Assembly (NCBI GenBank): GCA_964036045.1
Contig: OZ038395.1
Location: 5,037,753-5,101,752 of the forward strand
DNA: 64,000 nucleotides
Reading direction: 5' to 3'
Origin: Eutreptiella sp. 'Long Island Sound 2002'
Taxonomy: Eukaryota; Euglenozoa; Euglenophyceae; Eutreptiales; Eutreptiaceae
This document shows positions 45,292 to 54,958 of this stretch, in pieces. The translations under genes were made by a program, and so were the position numbers. The notes beneath the pieces were generated by a model that searched no databases, was not told the origin of the DNA, and saw only the letters and a program-made list of their open reading frames with translations. Position 1 is the stretch's first letter. Each line of letters opens with the position of its first letter.

Positions 45292-45301
45292 CCCCCCTTG
45301 T
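45292..45301 (-). promoter_or_regulatory. Element D polypurine tract
   Basis: ACAAGGGGGG on the element strand directly before the LTR start AGTAAG; the same arrangement is found before B's 3' LTR at 57214-57223. Confidence 0.75.
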
Positions 45302-47388
45302 GCTGTGGTGGCCACCACTGTCGCACTTCCAGGAAAAAGGGATTTTTTCTTGGCCTTTCCTTGGTTTCCTCATCTACTTTTAAATACCCATAGTTTCCCT
45401 CACACAGAAAAATGGGCGCTCACCATGGCTGGCGCCTTTTTGCTGCTTTGTTCGTGACATTTCCTACAGAAAGCTCAGCGCTCATGGCGCTGCCGGGGTT
45501 TCTGTGGCTTGGTTTGGTTAGTTTGGGAGCATGCCAAAACCATGTGCATGTGCATCCCTCCCTCCAAGACGCAGCGCGACACTAACCCAATGCCAGACTC
45601 TGTATGGACATCCGCTCCGGTTGTTAAAACCTGCTGGCGACCTGCTGTCCTGATCTTAGGGCGAAGGGAGTCGTCAAGAAATTAATTTGCCCCTTGGTGG
45701 GGTCTTGGGTTCTGCTCAGTCTCCTGGCTGCTGCTTTTTGGCCCAGAAAGCGGCCTACTCAGCGACGCTTTCGCGAGGATATCTGCAGAGGCAGGAATGG
45801 GAGAATTATGGACGAATCCATGCAAGCGCGAAGCGACAACACGTAAATCCGTCAAATGACGGCCTCGAATTTTTCTAAGACAACACACATGAGCAGAATC
45901 CAATTGTGCATCAGAAGCACATTTTTATAAAAATTGTAGTCATCTCTCGATTTTTTAAATCAAGAAATTCCTACGCATAAAAAGGCGGCGCGCAGGAGCG
46001 TCTCCTAGCGAAGCGCCGGAAAATACAGAAATAATGAGATCCTAAACATATGTCTCACGTAGACTGGAAAATGACGAGACACACATTAATAAATAAACAT
46101 ACAGATTCCAACCACACTGACAGTAAGAATCAAAAATCCAAGAATTCCAAAATCAACGAAAAGACTTCAATGAATCAGGTATAAACCACAGGTGTGCTCG
46201 TCTCGTATGCAGCATGCACATTGCTCGTCTCGTGTCTCCGTGAACGAGTCTTGTAGCAGCGCTAACAAATGATAGAGGGCTAGATTAGAAAGATTGCAGA
46301 TGATTAGAGGTCAGATCAGGGTGATTAGACATACACACAAGTGCATAGCGACGTTTTTGCTTGCGCCTCCTTTCACGTTCCAACTTGCTCTCTCTCTCCA
46401 GCGGTAGGTAAGGTAGGTAAGCCCAGGTGGGGCCACCCCTTGGTGGAGTTCGTGATCGTGGGTTAGATTTGTAGGACAAACACTGATTGGAACAGGTTGT
46501 TCGCAAACTCGTGCATGCTCGTGCATTCACACACGCATTAAAGGGTAGGCCATGCGGAATGCGCACGGTAAACCTTGTTTAGGTTACCCAGGGGCTCCTC
46601 GGTACGTTCGTTAAGAGAACCTGAGGAGTCTCTTAACGCTTGCTTGCTTGACAGGGCGTGTTTGAGGACAGTGTATTATAGGTCGCACTGAGAAGCGTAT
46701 AATACATGGAGTGTGGCTTGGTTCCTCAGCCGCAAACACCCCTTCATTGGCCTTTGCTTTACAGGTGGGCAGGTAGGGTGATTGGTGCAGCAGCATACCA
46801 TTTTTTTCCTGCCCTGCTAAACAAGGGCGCTGATCACACAAACAGTTGACTGCACCTCCGCCAGGAGTGGCGAGGGCAGTTCGACTCCATCGACATCCAC
46901 GCTGTGCACGCATCAATAGCACCTCTTCCCTCCAAGCCCTAGCAGGAGAAACGCGTTGTCGCGTCCCCTGTTAGGCCACAGTTGCTTAGCAGCGCTGTGT
47001 TCTCTTGTCTTCTTCACATGAGGGTCATTAGGACTCACGACTTGACCTCCAACAACACCCAGTAGAGCGTGAGTGTAGGAGTGGTAATCCTGAGTGGGGG
47101 CTTGAGCCAGTTGCAGAAGTGCTCGCCCACCAGGATGGTGCCACTGTAGGCAGGGTGTGTAGAGTAGTGGTGTCTCCTGTCCCGCGTGCTTTTCCTCCTG
47201 GGCAGGGGAGTGCGTTAGCTTTTGGCTTTTAGCAAAAATGGGCGTTTTGTATGCCCTTGGCACACTTGGCCACCCCTCCCCTCTAGTAGGTAGGGCTTTT
47301 GCCGTCTTCCCCAAAGGATAGGCGCCAGCACAGAAATTGGGCGCCATAGGAGTGGTAGCAGTACCTGACTAGGACCTTCGGTCGGACA
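45302..47388 (-). other. Element D 3' untranslated region
   Basis: About 2.1 kb without a coding frame, collinear with the three pieces of B's 3' region. Such a long region between pol and the polypurine tract is unusual, but it is shared by both family members, so it belongs to the element. Confidence 0.7.
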
Positions 47389-50300
47389 TCAGCGAAGCCC
47401 GGTCTCCGGGAGCCACGCCCGGGAGAGAAGTGAGACACACATAAACATAGGTAGCACACTTAGGGGTAAGGTCCAGTCCCTAGCTTTAGTCTTGGAGGCA
47501 AGCGTCTCAGCGAGCCTCAGCAACTCACCAAGGTTGTTCTGGGACAAGTAGTCAACCAGAACTGAATTTAGGCGTCCCTCAGGTAGAACAAGCGCAGAGA
47601 AGGGCTCCCAGGTCGCCTCTTCGACTCCAAACCCTTCCCAGAGGGTGAGGAAGCGCCAACCCTGGCGATAGCGGTGGTGTAGAACAGACTTCACCAGGTA
47701 GAAGCCCTCCTTAGCCATCTCCCTGGCGTTCATGTCGGGCAGTTCCCCTTCAACTTCCATAGGGCTGGCAGCCCCTTGTAGGTCTAAAGCGGTGATTTCC
47801 TCGTCGTTCAGCTCCCACTCCTCCCCACAGAGGTCTTCAGGATCATAGTAGCGCTTCAGGTGTTGAGCAGCGCACACTAGGGTCCCCCCTAGACGGGGAG
47901 AACACCGCACGGTGATACGGTGTCCATCTACTGATAGAATCTTGTACGGCCCGAAGTATGGGTCATCGCTGGTAGAGCGTGGCCAGGCGGGTAGTCGACT
48001 GTGGTGCACCAGCACCCAGTCCCCCTCTTGGTAGGCCGCCGGTACTCGGTGCTTGTTCTTCTTGTTCCACTGACGCTCCCTCACTGTCTGGAGCATAGCC
48101 TTGGCCTTGTCCACCTTCGCTTGTTGCTCTTGGACCCATTCACCCACAGAAGAATGGGTGTCGTCTGGATAGGGGGCATGTAGGAACCACGCCGGGCGCC
48201 CTAGGAATAGCTCATGGGGCAAGCAGCCAGTAGCTGAACTATCTTGGGAGTTCATCATCAAGGATATGACGGGGAGTAGTCTCACCCAGTCTCTGGTGCG
48301 TTCAGTTTTGCACCATATCATTACATTCTCTTTGAGGACACGGATCTGTCGCTCACATAGGGGGTTGCTCGTGTGCGAGTAGGGAATCCCCGTAGACACC
48401 TGGACATTGAGGGATCTCAGGACCCTCTTGTACCAGCCAGTATCTGAGCGTAGTCGTACGTCTTCATCGGAGTTGATCTCTTTTGGCGCCCCATAGACAC
48501 AGAACCACTCCTCCAGGAGTATCTTGATAGTCTCCTCCCCGGTAATGTGCTTGGTACATGGGAACACCCTGGTAAACCTGGTCAACCCACAGGTTACCAC
48601 GAGGGCGAAGTCATAGCCCCCGAACTTCGGCATCTCCGTGTAGTCCACGTATAGAACACTGTTAGCACAGTGAGGGATGGGCAGGGTCGAGTAGAGACCT
48701 CTGTCCCTGATATCCCCTGGTTTGCAGGACCTGCACGGGGACTTGTCCACGATGGGCTGGAGGGTTTTCCGCAGTTGGTCGTCAGTCCACGTAGTGTGGA
48801 ACCACTGCTTGAATAACCCCAGGGTACGGTCAGCACCCACATGACCGCTGGACTCATGGGTCCACTTCAGCAGCGCTGGGACTCTGTCACTAGACACCAC
48901 GATGCGGTCCTCGTGCCAGAGGTCGCTCTTGTCCCTCTTCGACTGGTCTTGGTTGACCAGGAGGGGTTCAAGGCGTTCCTCCAGGCGCTTGTAGATATCC
49001 CCAAACTCCTTCAGGTACTCTGATTGTTGGAGTCCATCCAGGGGGCGTATCATCGTCATGTTGAGGTCCAAGTGGACGTCCATACGGCTGAACGCCTCCT
49101 TAGCCAGCGCTTCAGACCGGGCACCAATCAGGTCGTCCAAGTTGTTGCGGCTGATGTAGTCTGCACACTCGTTCTTCACTCCCTGGATATGGTGTACCGT
49201 CAGCCGTAGTTGACTGAGGTAGGTCCACCAGCGCCGTAGCTTGGCCTTCTCAGGTGGGTCGCCCTTCTGGAAACTGCGGACCGGTTCTTGGTCGCACAGC
49301 CAGACAACAGGGTTACTCCCCAACAGTCGTGCTTGTGAGAATAGCACTAGCATACCCGCGAGCAATTCCTGCTCATAAGTGGAGTAGTTCCCCCTGGCCT
49401 GGTTCCATTTCCAGTTCCAGTGGCCCAGAGGTACTAGGACCCACTTGTCGTCAGGGTAGCTGTGCTTGAGGGTTCCATCTCGGTTGAGACCTTCCGTCCC
49501 CCATTGGGAAATGGCCGAGTCGAACTCCTCCTTCTCTAGTGCTTGCCATTGAAACAACGTTCCACCACCGCCCACATTGCTGGCGTTGGTCACCAGGATA
49601 ATCTCTCCTTGTGCCCTAGGCACGCCCAAGCACTTAGCGTTGGCCACCTTGTCTTTGAGCTCGTCAAACGCTTGTTGCTCTTGTGGGCCCCAGCGCCAAG
49701 TAGTACTCTTCTTGATCAAGTCCGTCAGAATGGCGCTGGTGTAGCTGAAGGTTTTGATATGGCGGCGATAGAAGTTGCACGCCCCAATCAAACTGCGTAC
49801 ATCATGAAGTCCTTTCTTGGGGTCTTCGTGTCGTTCCTTAGCATCCATCAGGGGTTTGGCCTTAGAGGCCGCTGGGGTCCACCACCCACAGCCAACGTCA
49901 AACCCCAGGTACTGCATGGTCTCCTGCATGAACTCACACTTCTCCAGCTTCAGTCGTGTGTGGTTCTCCTGGCAGACCGCAAAGAACTGACCCAAGAGGA
50001 TTAGGTTGTCCTCCTGGGTATTGGTCCCGAGGCATACATCGTCCATGTGAGCTTCCATGTGGGCTCCACGGGATATAAGCTCCTGCACCTTAGGTCTCCT
50101 TCGTAGGATGGACAAGATCTTGTTCATCAGCTCTTGGAATAGAGCGGGTGCGTTGGCCACGCCAAATGGCATGACCTTCCACTTGAACACCCTCCCCTGA
50201 GGGGTGATGAAGGCGAGTAGCTCCTGAGCGTTGGGCGTCAGGTCCACTTGCCAGAATCCGCTCCTCTTGTCCATCTTGGTCTTGTAGCGACAGGAGGCTA

Positions 50301-51666
50301 TCTTCTCAAGGGTAGACTCCATATTAGGAATGGACCCTGAGTGGTTCAGCGTTTTCTTGTTCAGCTCTCCGTAGTCCACTACCAACCGTTTGGCTGTAGA
50401 CCCAGGTTTAGCCACCAGGAAACAGGGGCTGCAGTGTAGGGGGTAGTCCCTGTCCTTGTACTCTAGGACTAGGCCAGCGTCGATACATTCTTGTATCTGT
50501 CGCTCCATCTCGTGGGCCTGCTCTTTAGGAGCTGGATAGGGTCTCCTCCGGATCTTGTGACCCACGAACTCGGGTTTCAGCTTGAGGTCCCTCTGTACCA
50601 GCTTGTCACATGAGGCCGGAGGGGGTAGTTCTCCGAACACCTCCAGATACGTCCTTATAAGCTTCTGCAACCGCGGATCCAATAGCTTGATCTTGTCCTC
50701 CATGTCCTCGTCAGAGTGTAAGTTGCTTGCCCCCTGAGTAATAGACGTTGGGAGGTGATCCTCCACCGACTCCTCGCCCTTGGTAGTGTCCTTCAACCCT
50801 TGGTAGGCATATAGAAGGTCTTGTTCAACCATCTCCAGTGGACGACTGCAACATAGGCACGCTCGAGGGGGTTCACATACACATTCCTCTGAGAGGTCGT
50901 CCTCCTCTGGGGTCCTCACATGGGGGCCCCACACGCTCTTCATGAGCTTAAGATCTACCTCCCTTTGCCAGGTGGTGATCCTCTTTTCGAGGTCCTCCTT
51001 CAATTGAGATAGATCTCCCATACGTCCTTGCTTCAGTGGCCATGAGCTGCCGGTAGGTCTAGCGTAGCATAGCTTTTTCGCCACCAACTTCCTCTTGGAG
51101 TCCACATACTCCCTTAGCCTGGATCGAGGGTCCAGCTCTTCGTCCACAGGGTCTTCCACCCTCATGGAGAGTAGGGGTTTCAGTGGGGCGATGTACCCGG
51201 CGTTCTCCACTTCCTCCACACAGGTCTGCACGAAGAAGGCGTCGTGCTCATTTTCGTCATCTGAGTGGATAGAGCTAGGTAGCTCGGATAGTCCACACTC
51301 AGAGACTCCATCAGGAACAGGTACATGGCAGGGAGAGTTGGGGGCGTTGGTGTCAGTCACGACGTACTCATCTCCTCCGGGTATAGTCTCAATAGCATCT
51401 TGAGGTTGTAGTCGATCCTTCAAGTCACCCAAGGCGAGTCCATCGCTTTCTCGTTGTATAGCCTGGACCGGAGTTGGGTGCAGATCCTCCCAGGGGATGG
51501 AGGTAAGACCTCCGTCCACCACGCTGAGCATACTCCCCCATCCGGGTTTCCCAATAGGCGTCTTACGCCCCAGAGGCACGTAGATGGCCTCGTCAGGTAA
51601 CCGAACAGAGCTGATAGTCAGCCTGTCCAGGAGGTTTCGCCAGTACTTGTTGCCCCCCCGGGCTCC
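47389..51666 (-). CDS. Element D pol, part 2: linker, RT, RNase H, integrase, chromodomain-like end
   Basis: About 1,425 codons open after the TGA at 51667. Numbering from an internal residue (MPLGRKTP…): Cys-rich linker ECVCEPPRACLCC at ~232-244; RT motif A Asp437 (KMDKRSGFWQVDL); catalytic HMDD at 511-514, where a Y/F-x-DD is usual; RNase H with Asn664 in LVTNASNVG, where B has Asp; YEQELLAG and WLCDQEPV supply the other acidic residues; integrase HHCC (WTHESSGHVG…CRSCKPG); DDE with YVDYTEMP, INSDEDVR and LCERQIRVL; then a chromodomain-like GWRFLTLWEGFGVEEATWEP. RT and integrase look intact; the RNase H substitution would be expected to impair it. Confidence 0.9.
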   Translation of the reverse strand, partial: GARGGNKYWRNLLDRLTISSVRLPDEAIYVPLGRKTPIGKPGWGSMLSVVDGGLTSIPWEDLHPTPVQAIQRESDGLALGDLKDRLQPQDAIETIPGGDEYVVTDTNAPNSPCHVPVPDGVSECGLSELPSSIHSDDENEHDAFFVQTCVEEVENAGYIAPLKPLLSMRVEDPVDEELDPRSRLREYVDSKRKLVAKKLCYARPTGSSWPLKQGRMGDLSQLKEDLEKRITTWQREVDLKLMKSVWGPHVRTPEEDDLSEECVCEPPRACLCCSRPLEMVEQDLLYAYQGLKDTTKGEESVEDHLPTSITQGASNLHSDEDMEDKIKLLDPRLQKLIRTYLEVFGELPPPASCDKLVQRDLKLKPEFVGHKIRRRPYPAPKEQAHEMERQIQECIDAGLVLEYKDRDYPLHCSPCFLVAKPGSTAKRLVVDYGELNKKTLNHSGSIPNMESTLEKIASCRYKTKMDKRSGFWQVDLTPNAQELLAFITPQGRVFKWKVMPFGVANAPALFQELMNKILSILRRRPKVQELISRGAHMEAHMDDVCLGTNTQEDNLILLGQFFAVCQENHTRLKLEKCEFMQETMQYLGFDVGCGWWTPAASKAKPLMDAKERHEDPKKGLHDVRSLIGACNFYRRHIKTFSYTSAILTDLIKKSTTWRWGPQEQQAFDELKDKVANAKCLGVPRAQGEIILVTNASNVGGGGTLFQWQALEKEEFDSAISQWGTEGLNRDGTLKHSYPDDKWVLVPLGHWNWKWNQARGNYSTYEQELLAGMLVLFSQARLLGSNPVVWLCDQEPVRSFQKGDPPEKAKLRRWWTYLSQLRLTVHHIQGVKNECADYISRNNLDDLIGARSEALAKEAFSRMDVHLDLNMTMIRPLDGLQQSEYLKEFGDIYKRLEERLEPLLVNQDQSKRDKSDLWHEDRIVVSSDRVPALLKWTHESSGHVGADRTLGLFKQWFHTTWTDDQLRKTLQPIVDKSPCRSCKPGDIRDRGLYSTLPIPHCANSVLYVDYTEMPKFGGYDFALVVTCGLTRFTRVFPCTKHITGEETIKILLEEWFCVYGAPKEINSDEDVRLRSDTGWYKRVLRSLNVQVSTGIPYSHTSNPLCERQIRVLKENVMIWCKTERTRDWVRLLPVISLMMNSQDSSATGCLPHELFLGRPAWFLHAPYPDDTHSSVGEWVQEQQAKVDKAKAMLQTVRERQWNKKNKHRVPAAYQEGDWVLVHHSRLPAWPRSTSDDPYFGPYKILSVDGHRITVRCSPRLGGTLVCAAQHLKRYYDPEDLCGEEWELNDEEITALDLQGAASPMEVEGELPDMNAREMAKEGFYLVKSVLHHRYRQGWRFLTLWEGFGVEEATWEPFSALVLPEGRLNSVLVDYLSQNNLGELLRLAETLASKTKARDWTLPLSVLPMFMCVSLLSRAWLPETGLR

Positions 51667-52404
51667 TCAATCGGGGGAACACAGGACCATACGGGAACGT
51701 TCCAAGGCCACCTTGGTCAGGACCTTCCCCAGTTCACTGAACCTGGGGTTCCCGTAGGCCATCCCGAAAGAGGGCCAGTAAAATTTGTAGCTGCAGTTCT
51801 TCTTCTTGCTGCAGTAAAGGTCCAGTACATGCTGCTTGTCGCTGGCGAACAACTCCACACTCAGGTCTTCTCTAGAGTAACCCAACTCCTTCAGACCTTG
51901 GTCTAGGACTTCCCCCAATAGTTGATAGTCCTCAGTTTTGGAGGCCGCCATCATTTTCGAGGGCTCCTCCTTCGATAGCCTCAGGTAACTCGAGGTATGT
52001 TCCGACTGCTCCAGTGGCACAGACTCTCTGCCACTGCCATGGTCCACGTAGAGGAGGTAGGGCGCTTGCAGCGTCAGGGATTGTATCTGGGAGTGCTGCA
52101 CGAAGAAGTCAGTCCCCAATGCAAAGTCGAAGGCCTCAGTGACCATCACATAGAACCGATGGGCGATAGTCCGGGAGCCCATAGGTACCTCCACTTCACA
52201 GTCCCCGCAGCTGTGCACCACATGTCCATCCCCCATTCGTATAGCCGCGGTGGTCATGGTGTTCTTCAGGCTCCCACAAGGTAAAATTTTCTTGGCCACC
52301 ATAGATATGCTGGCGCCAGTATCCAATACCCCCAGGTATTCGCGTCCCCCTAGTCGGATACGTACCCAAAACACCAGGTCTTGGGTGCCACAGGAGCGTC
52401 CCCG
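51667..52404 (-). CDS. Element D pol, part 1: protease and methyltransferase-like domain, ends at TGA
   Basis: The frame is open from the UGA-CGG at 52407-52405 to TGA 51669-51667. It contains retropepsin VLDTGASISMVAKK, the flap-side TDFFVQHSQIQ, then the methyltransferase-like SVELFASDKQHVLDLYC, AYGNPRFSELGKVL and RSRMVLCSPD. GNPRF is close to the NPP[FWY] motif of adenine methyltransferases. The TGA falls where the sequence should read Trp (SPD-W-GARGGNKYW), so it is a simple nonsense change; the same frame continues into RT. Confidence 0.85.
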   Translation of the reverse strand, partial: RGRSCGTQDLVFWVRIRLGGREYLGVLDTGASISMVAKKILPCGSLKNTMTTAAIRMGDGHVVHSCGDCEVEVPMGSRTIAHRFYVMVTEAFDFALGTDFFVQHSQIQSLTLQAPYLLYVDHGSGRESVPLEQSEHTSSYLRLSKEEPSKMMAASKTEDYQLLGEVLDQGLKELGYSREDLSVELFASDKQHVLDLYCSKKKNCSYKFYWPSFGMAYGNPRFSELGKVLTKVALERSRMVLCSPD

Positions 52405-53766
52405 TCAGAACTCCGCGGGACAGGTTACCTCGAACCCCTTGTTCCGCAGCTTGCGGGCGGTCCTCATGAAACGGCTTCTCTTCTTAGCGTTGCCGTCACC
52501 ACCACCTTTGTGCTCCCGCTTGGCCCCTTGTTCTTTCTGGGCCTGCGTCTGTGAGCGTGTGGTAGGACCAGACTCCCCGCCAGAGGGCTTGGAGTTCCCC
52601 CCTGGATTAGGGTTGGGGTTGTCTCCGTTCTTGTCGGTGTTCTTGTTTTCCTTGTCTGGCTGGCGGTTAGCGCCTCCTCCTTGCCACCTTGACTCTTGTC
52701 TTGCCCTTGTCCACGTCCTTTCGACTTGCCCTTGCCGGAGTCGTTGCCTTTGCCTTTGCCTCCACCTTTGCCAGAGCCTTTGCCAGGATCTTCACCCTTA
52801 AGCTTCGCCGATAGGCGCTGCTTGTGGTAGCACTCATCCTTGTAGTGCTTCCTGTTCCCACAGAAGGCACACGTGATGGTGCACCTGTAATGATCCGGCA
52901 GCTTCGCCTTGGCGCCGGTGTTCTTCTCCTGCTGCTTCCCCTGGACTACGAAGCAGTCTCGCTGCTCGCAGTCAGGGGCGTGCTGCAGGTGGCCCTGCTC
53001 GTCTCTGGCATCACACCAGAAGAGCTCCTTGACGTTTTCCATGATACGGGCGTGGGCGTGTTTGGGGGTAGTCCCCTGCCCAGGTCTGGATCCTTGGTAC
53101 CCTTTGCCATGGCTTCCAGAGCCTTCCCCTCCAGGACGGTAGTTGTTCAGGTGCTGGTCGCTTTCTTTCTCCAGCGCCAGCTCCAGGAGTAGCACACATA
53201 GATCCTCGTAGCGGAGGGATCTAGCCTTGCGCTCTGCCGTTGAACGGCACTCGTCCCCCAGCTCTCGAGGGAGCTTAGCCACCAACCAGAAAAGCAGGTC
53301 GTCGCTGCTGTAGGAACCGGGCGTCAATCGTCCAGCCCAGTGGTCCAGGTCAGCCAACAGCTCAGAGACCCTGCCAGGTTTGGGGTTGTTGGGGAGCACG
53401 GCCAGGTTCTGGATCTCGGCCTTGATGGAGAGGTCGGTTTCGTAGGTCGGGTACTGCCTCTCCAAGGCAACTAACACATCGGCAAAGGTGGCGGAGTTAG
53501 TCACGATCTGTCTGACCTGCTTCTCCAGGTACTTGGTCTTGCAGCACTGCAGGAGCAGATCGCACTTGACCCGTCCACTAGGGTGGGCTTGGCCGGTCAA
53601 TCGGAGAAACCGGCCAAACTTCTCAGCGAACTCGCTGAGGTCCTTGCCTGTGAACTCAGGCAGGTTCACCACGATCTTGGAGGTGGCAATAGCCTTAGCC
53701 TCCTGAGACCTGCGTCCCTCAGGGCGTCGGGTCTTCCTCTTCTTCTTCTTCTTCTTCTTAGCCCAC
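52405..53766 (-). pseudogene. Element D gag, C-terminal part with zinc knuckle
   Basis: From the right edge of the TIR insertion the frame reads AWAKKKKKKKRKTRRPEGR…, a capsid-like domain (LPEFTGKDLSEFAEKFGRFLRL…) and a CX2CX4HX4C knuckle CAFCGNRKHYKDEC, then a Gly/Lys repeat tail. Near 52690 the sensible protein changes to the pol frame (GGGANRQPDKENKN…AKKRSRFMRTARKLRNKGFEVTCPAEF), reaching TGA at 52407-52405. The switch is a -1 shift at an aaggaggagg run: either an indel or a real frameshift site. Confidence 0.75.
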
Positions 53767-54958
53767 GCAAACTGCACCCTGTTTTTCACCTCAAGGGCGG
53801 CATTTGTGTGCAAAAAAAAGACGCGCAGTTTCCGCGTGTTTCCACCTGAAAACTGAGAATTAAAAAACGGAGGAGTCTCAAATATCGTTTTTGAGGCTAT
53901 CAGCGGAATGCAAGTAGTCAGAGGTATGAAAAAACCGTTTTTTTTGGCATGTTGAGTGCGCGAGGCCTCGCGCACTCAATTATGCAGAATGTGTATTTCC
54001 CAATGGTCCTGAATAAACAATATTCCATGCCTAATGAGGCTCTGATGTCTTCATGGGTGCCTCATGGTGTACCGTTCGGGTCATGTCAGCAGCAAGAGTG
54101 GTCAATCAATGGACGTTTTGTACACGCCATGCACTATGTAAGGTGTAATAGATCTAAAAAGGCGGGTTGCCCTCAGTCCTTGCTAAACACACGATTTTCA
54201 GTTAGTTTACCTACAAATGAGGTGCCTAGCCTCCCATCTTTTGGGGCTGTACAACAGTTTGTCAGAAGCACTAGGTCACAGGACCTATGAAGCAAGTGCC
54301 CTAGAGGAGGATAGTCTAATCGCTACTCTTGAGCTCACTGTTTTCACAGGATTCCAAAAGGGAGGATACTCAAAAAGCCTTTTGGAGGCTATCAGCAGAA
54401 TGCAAGTAGTCAGGGGTATTCAAAAACCAATGCTTCTAGCATGTTGAGTGCGCGAGCCCTCGCGCACTGAGTGTTCCGCTGTGCAAGTCTTCAACCCATA
54501 TTGAATCTTGCAGTTTTGCTTTTGCTCCATCCTTGCTTCATGCCACTTCCGATGTCAAAGAGTGATCTCAAAAAAGCCTGAAAATCTCACTCCAGCTGGC
54601 TGAGTGCGCGAGGCCTCGAGCACTCAGCCTCCCATAATAAGTATTTTTTCATGTGGACATGTACCGGATGTGTGAACAGCGCCCATCTTTAATGGTTTTC
54701 CAGACGATCCAAAAAATTGGTATTCTTCAAATTAGCTAACATAATTTTTTTCGGGGAAAATAACCCGTAAACCCTCTGATTTTGGACTAAAGAACGGTTA
54801 TTTGACCCCCCCAAAAACAGCAAAAAATGGGCAAAACTGATGAAAAATGCATTTTTTGGGAGGGTTTGAAAAACAGTATTTTCAAGATGACAAAAAAAAC
54901 TATTTTTTTCGGTGACAAAATCTAGGTGCTTAGGTGAAAAAAAGGGGGTGCAGTTTGC
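53767..54958. mobile_element. 1.19-kb TIR element inserted in element D gag
   Basis: The ends are inverted repeats: GCAAACTGCACCC…TTTTTCACCT at 53767-53791, and its complement at the right (ending GGGTGCAGTTTGC at 54958). Gag coding stops on either side (…GENLARA | AWAKKKK…). Inside, an ~100-bp unit around ggctatcagc…gaatgcaagtagtca occurs twice (about 53890-53980 and 54385-54470). Three palindromes of the GAGGCCTC family lie at 53952, 54445 and 54601. No transposase frame is visible, so it is non-autonomous. The target duplication is unclear. Confidence 0.72.
53952..54627. repeat. Three long palindromes with GCGAGGCCTCGC core in the TIR element
   Basis: The copy at about 53952-53978 is a perfect 26-bp inverted repeat (arm TGAGTGCGCGAGG and its complement). 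54445-54470 has the GAGCCCTC variant, and 54601-54626 has one arm change (CTCGAGC). The core is identical to the palindromes at 9.9-15.7 kb, with longer arms. Confidence 0.9.
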
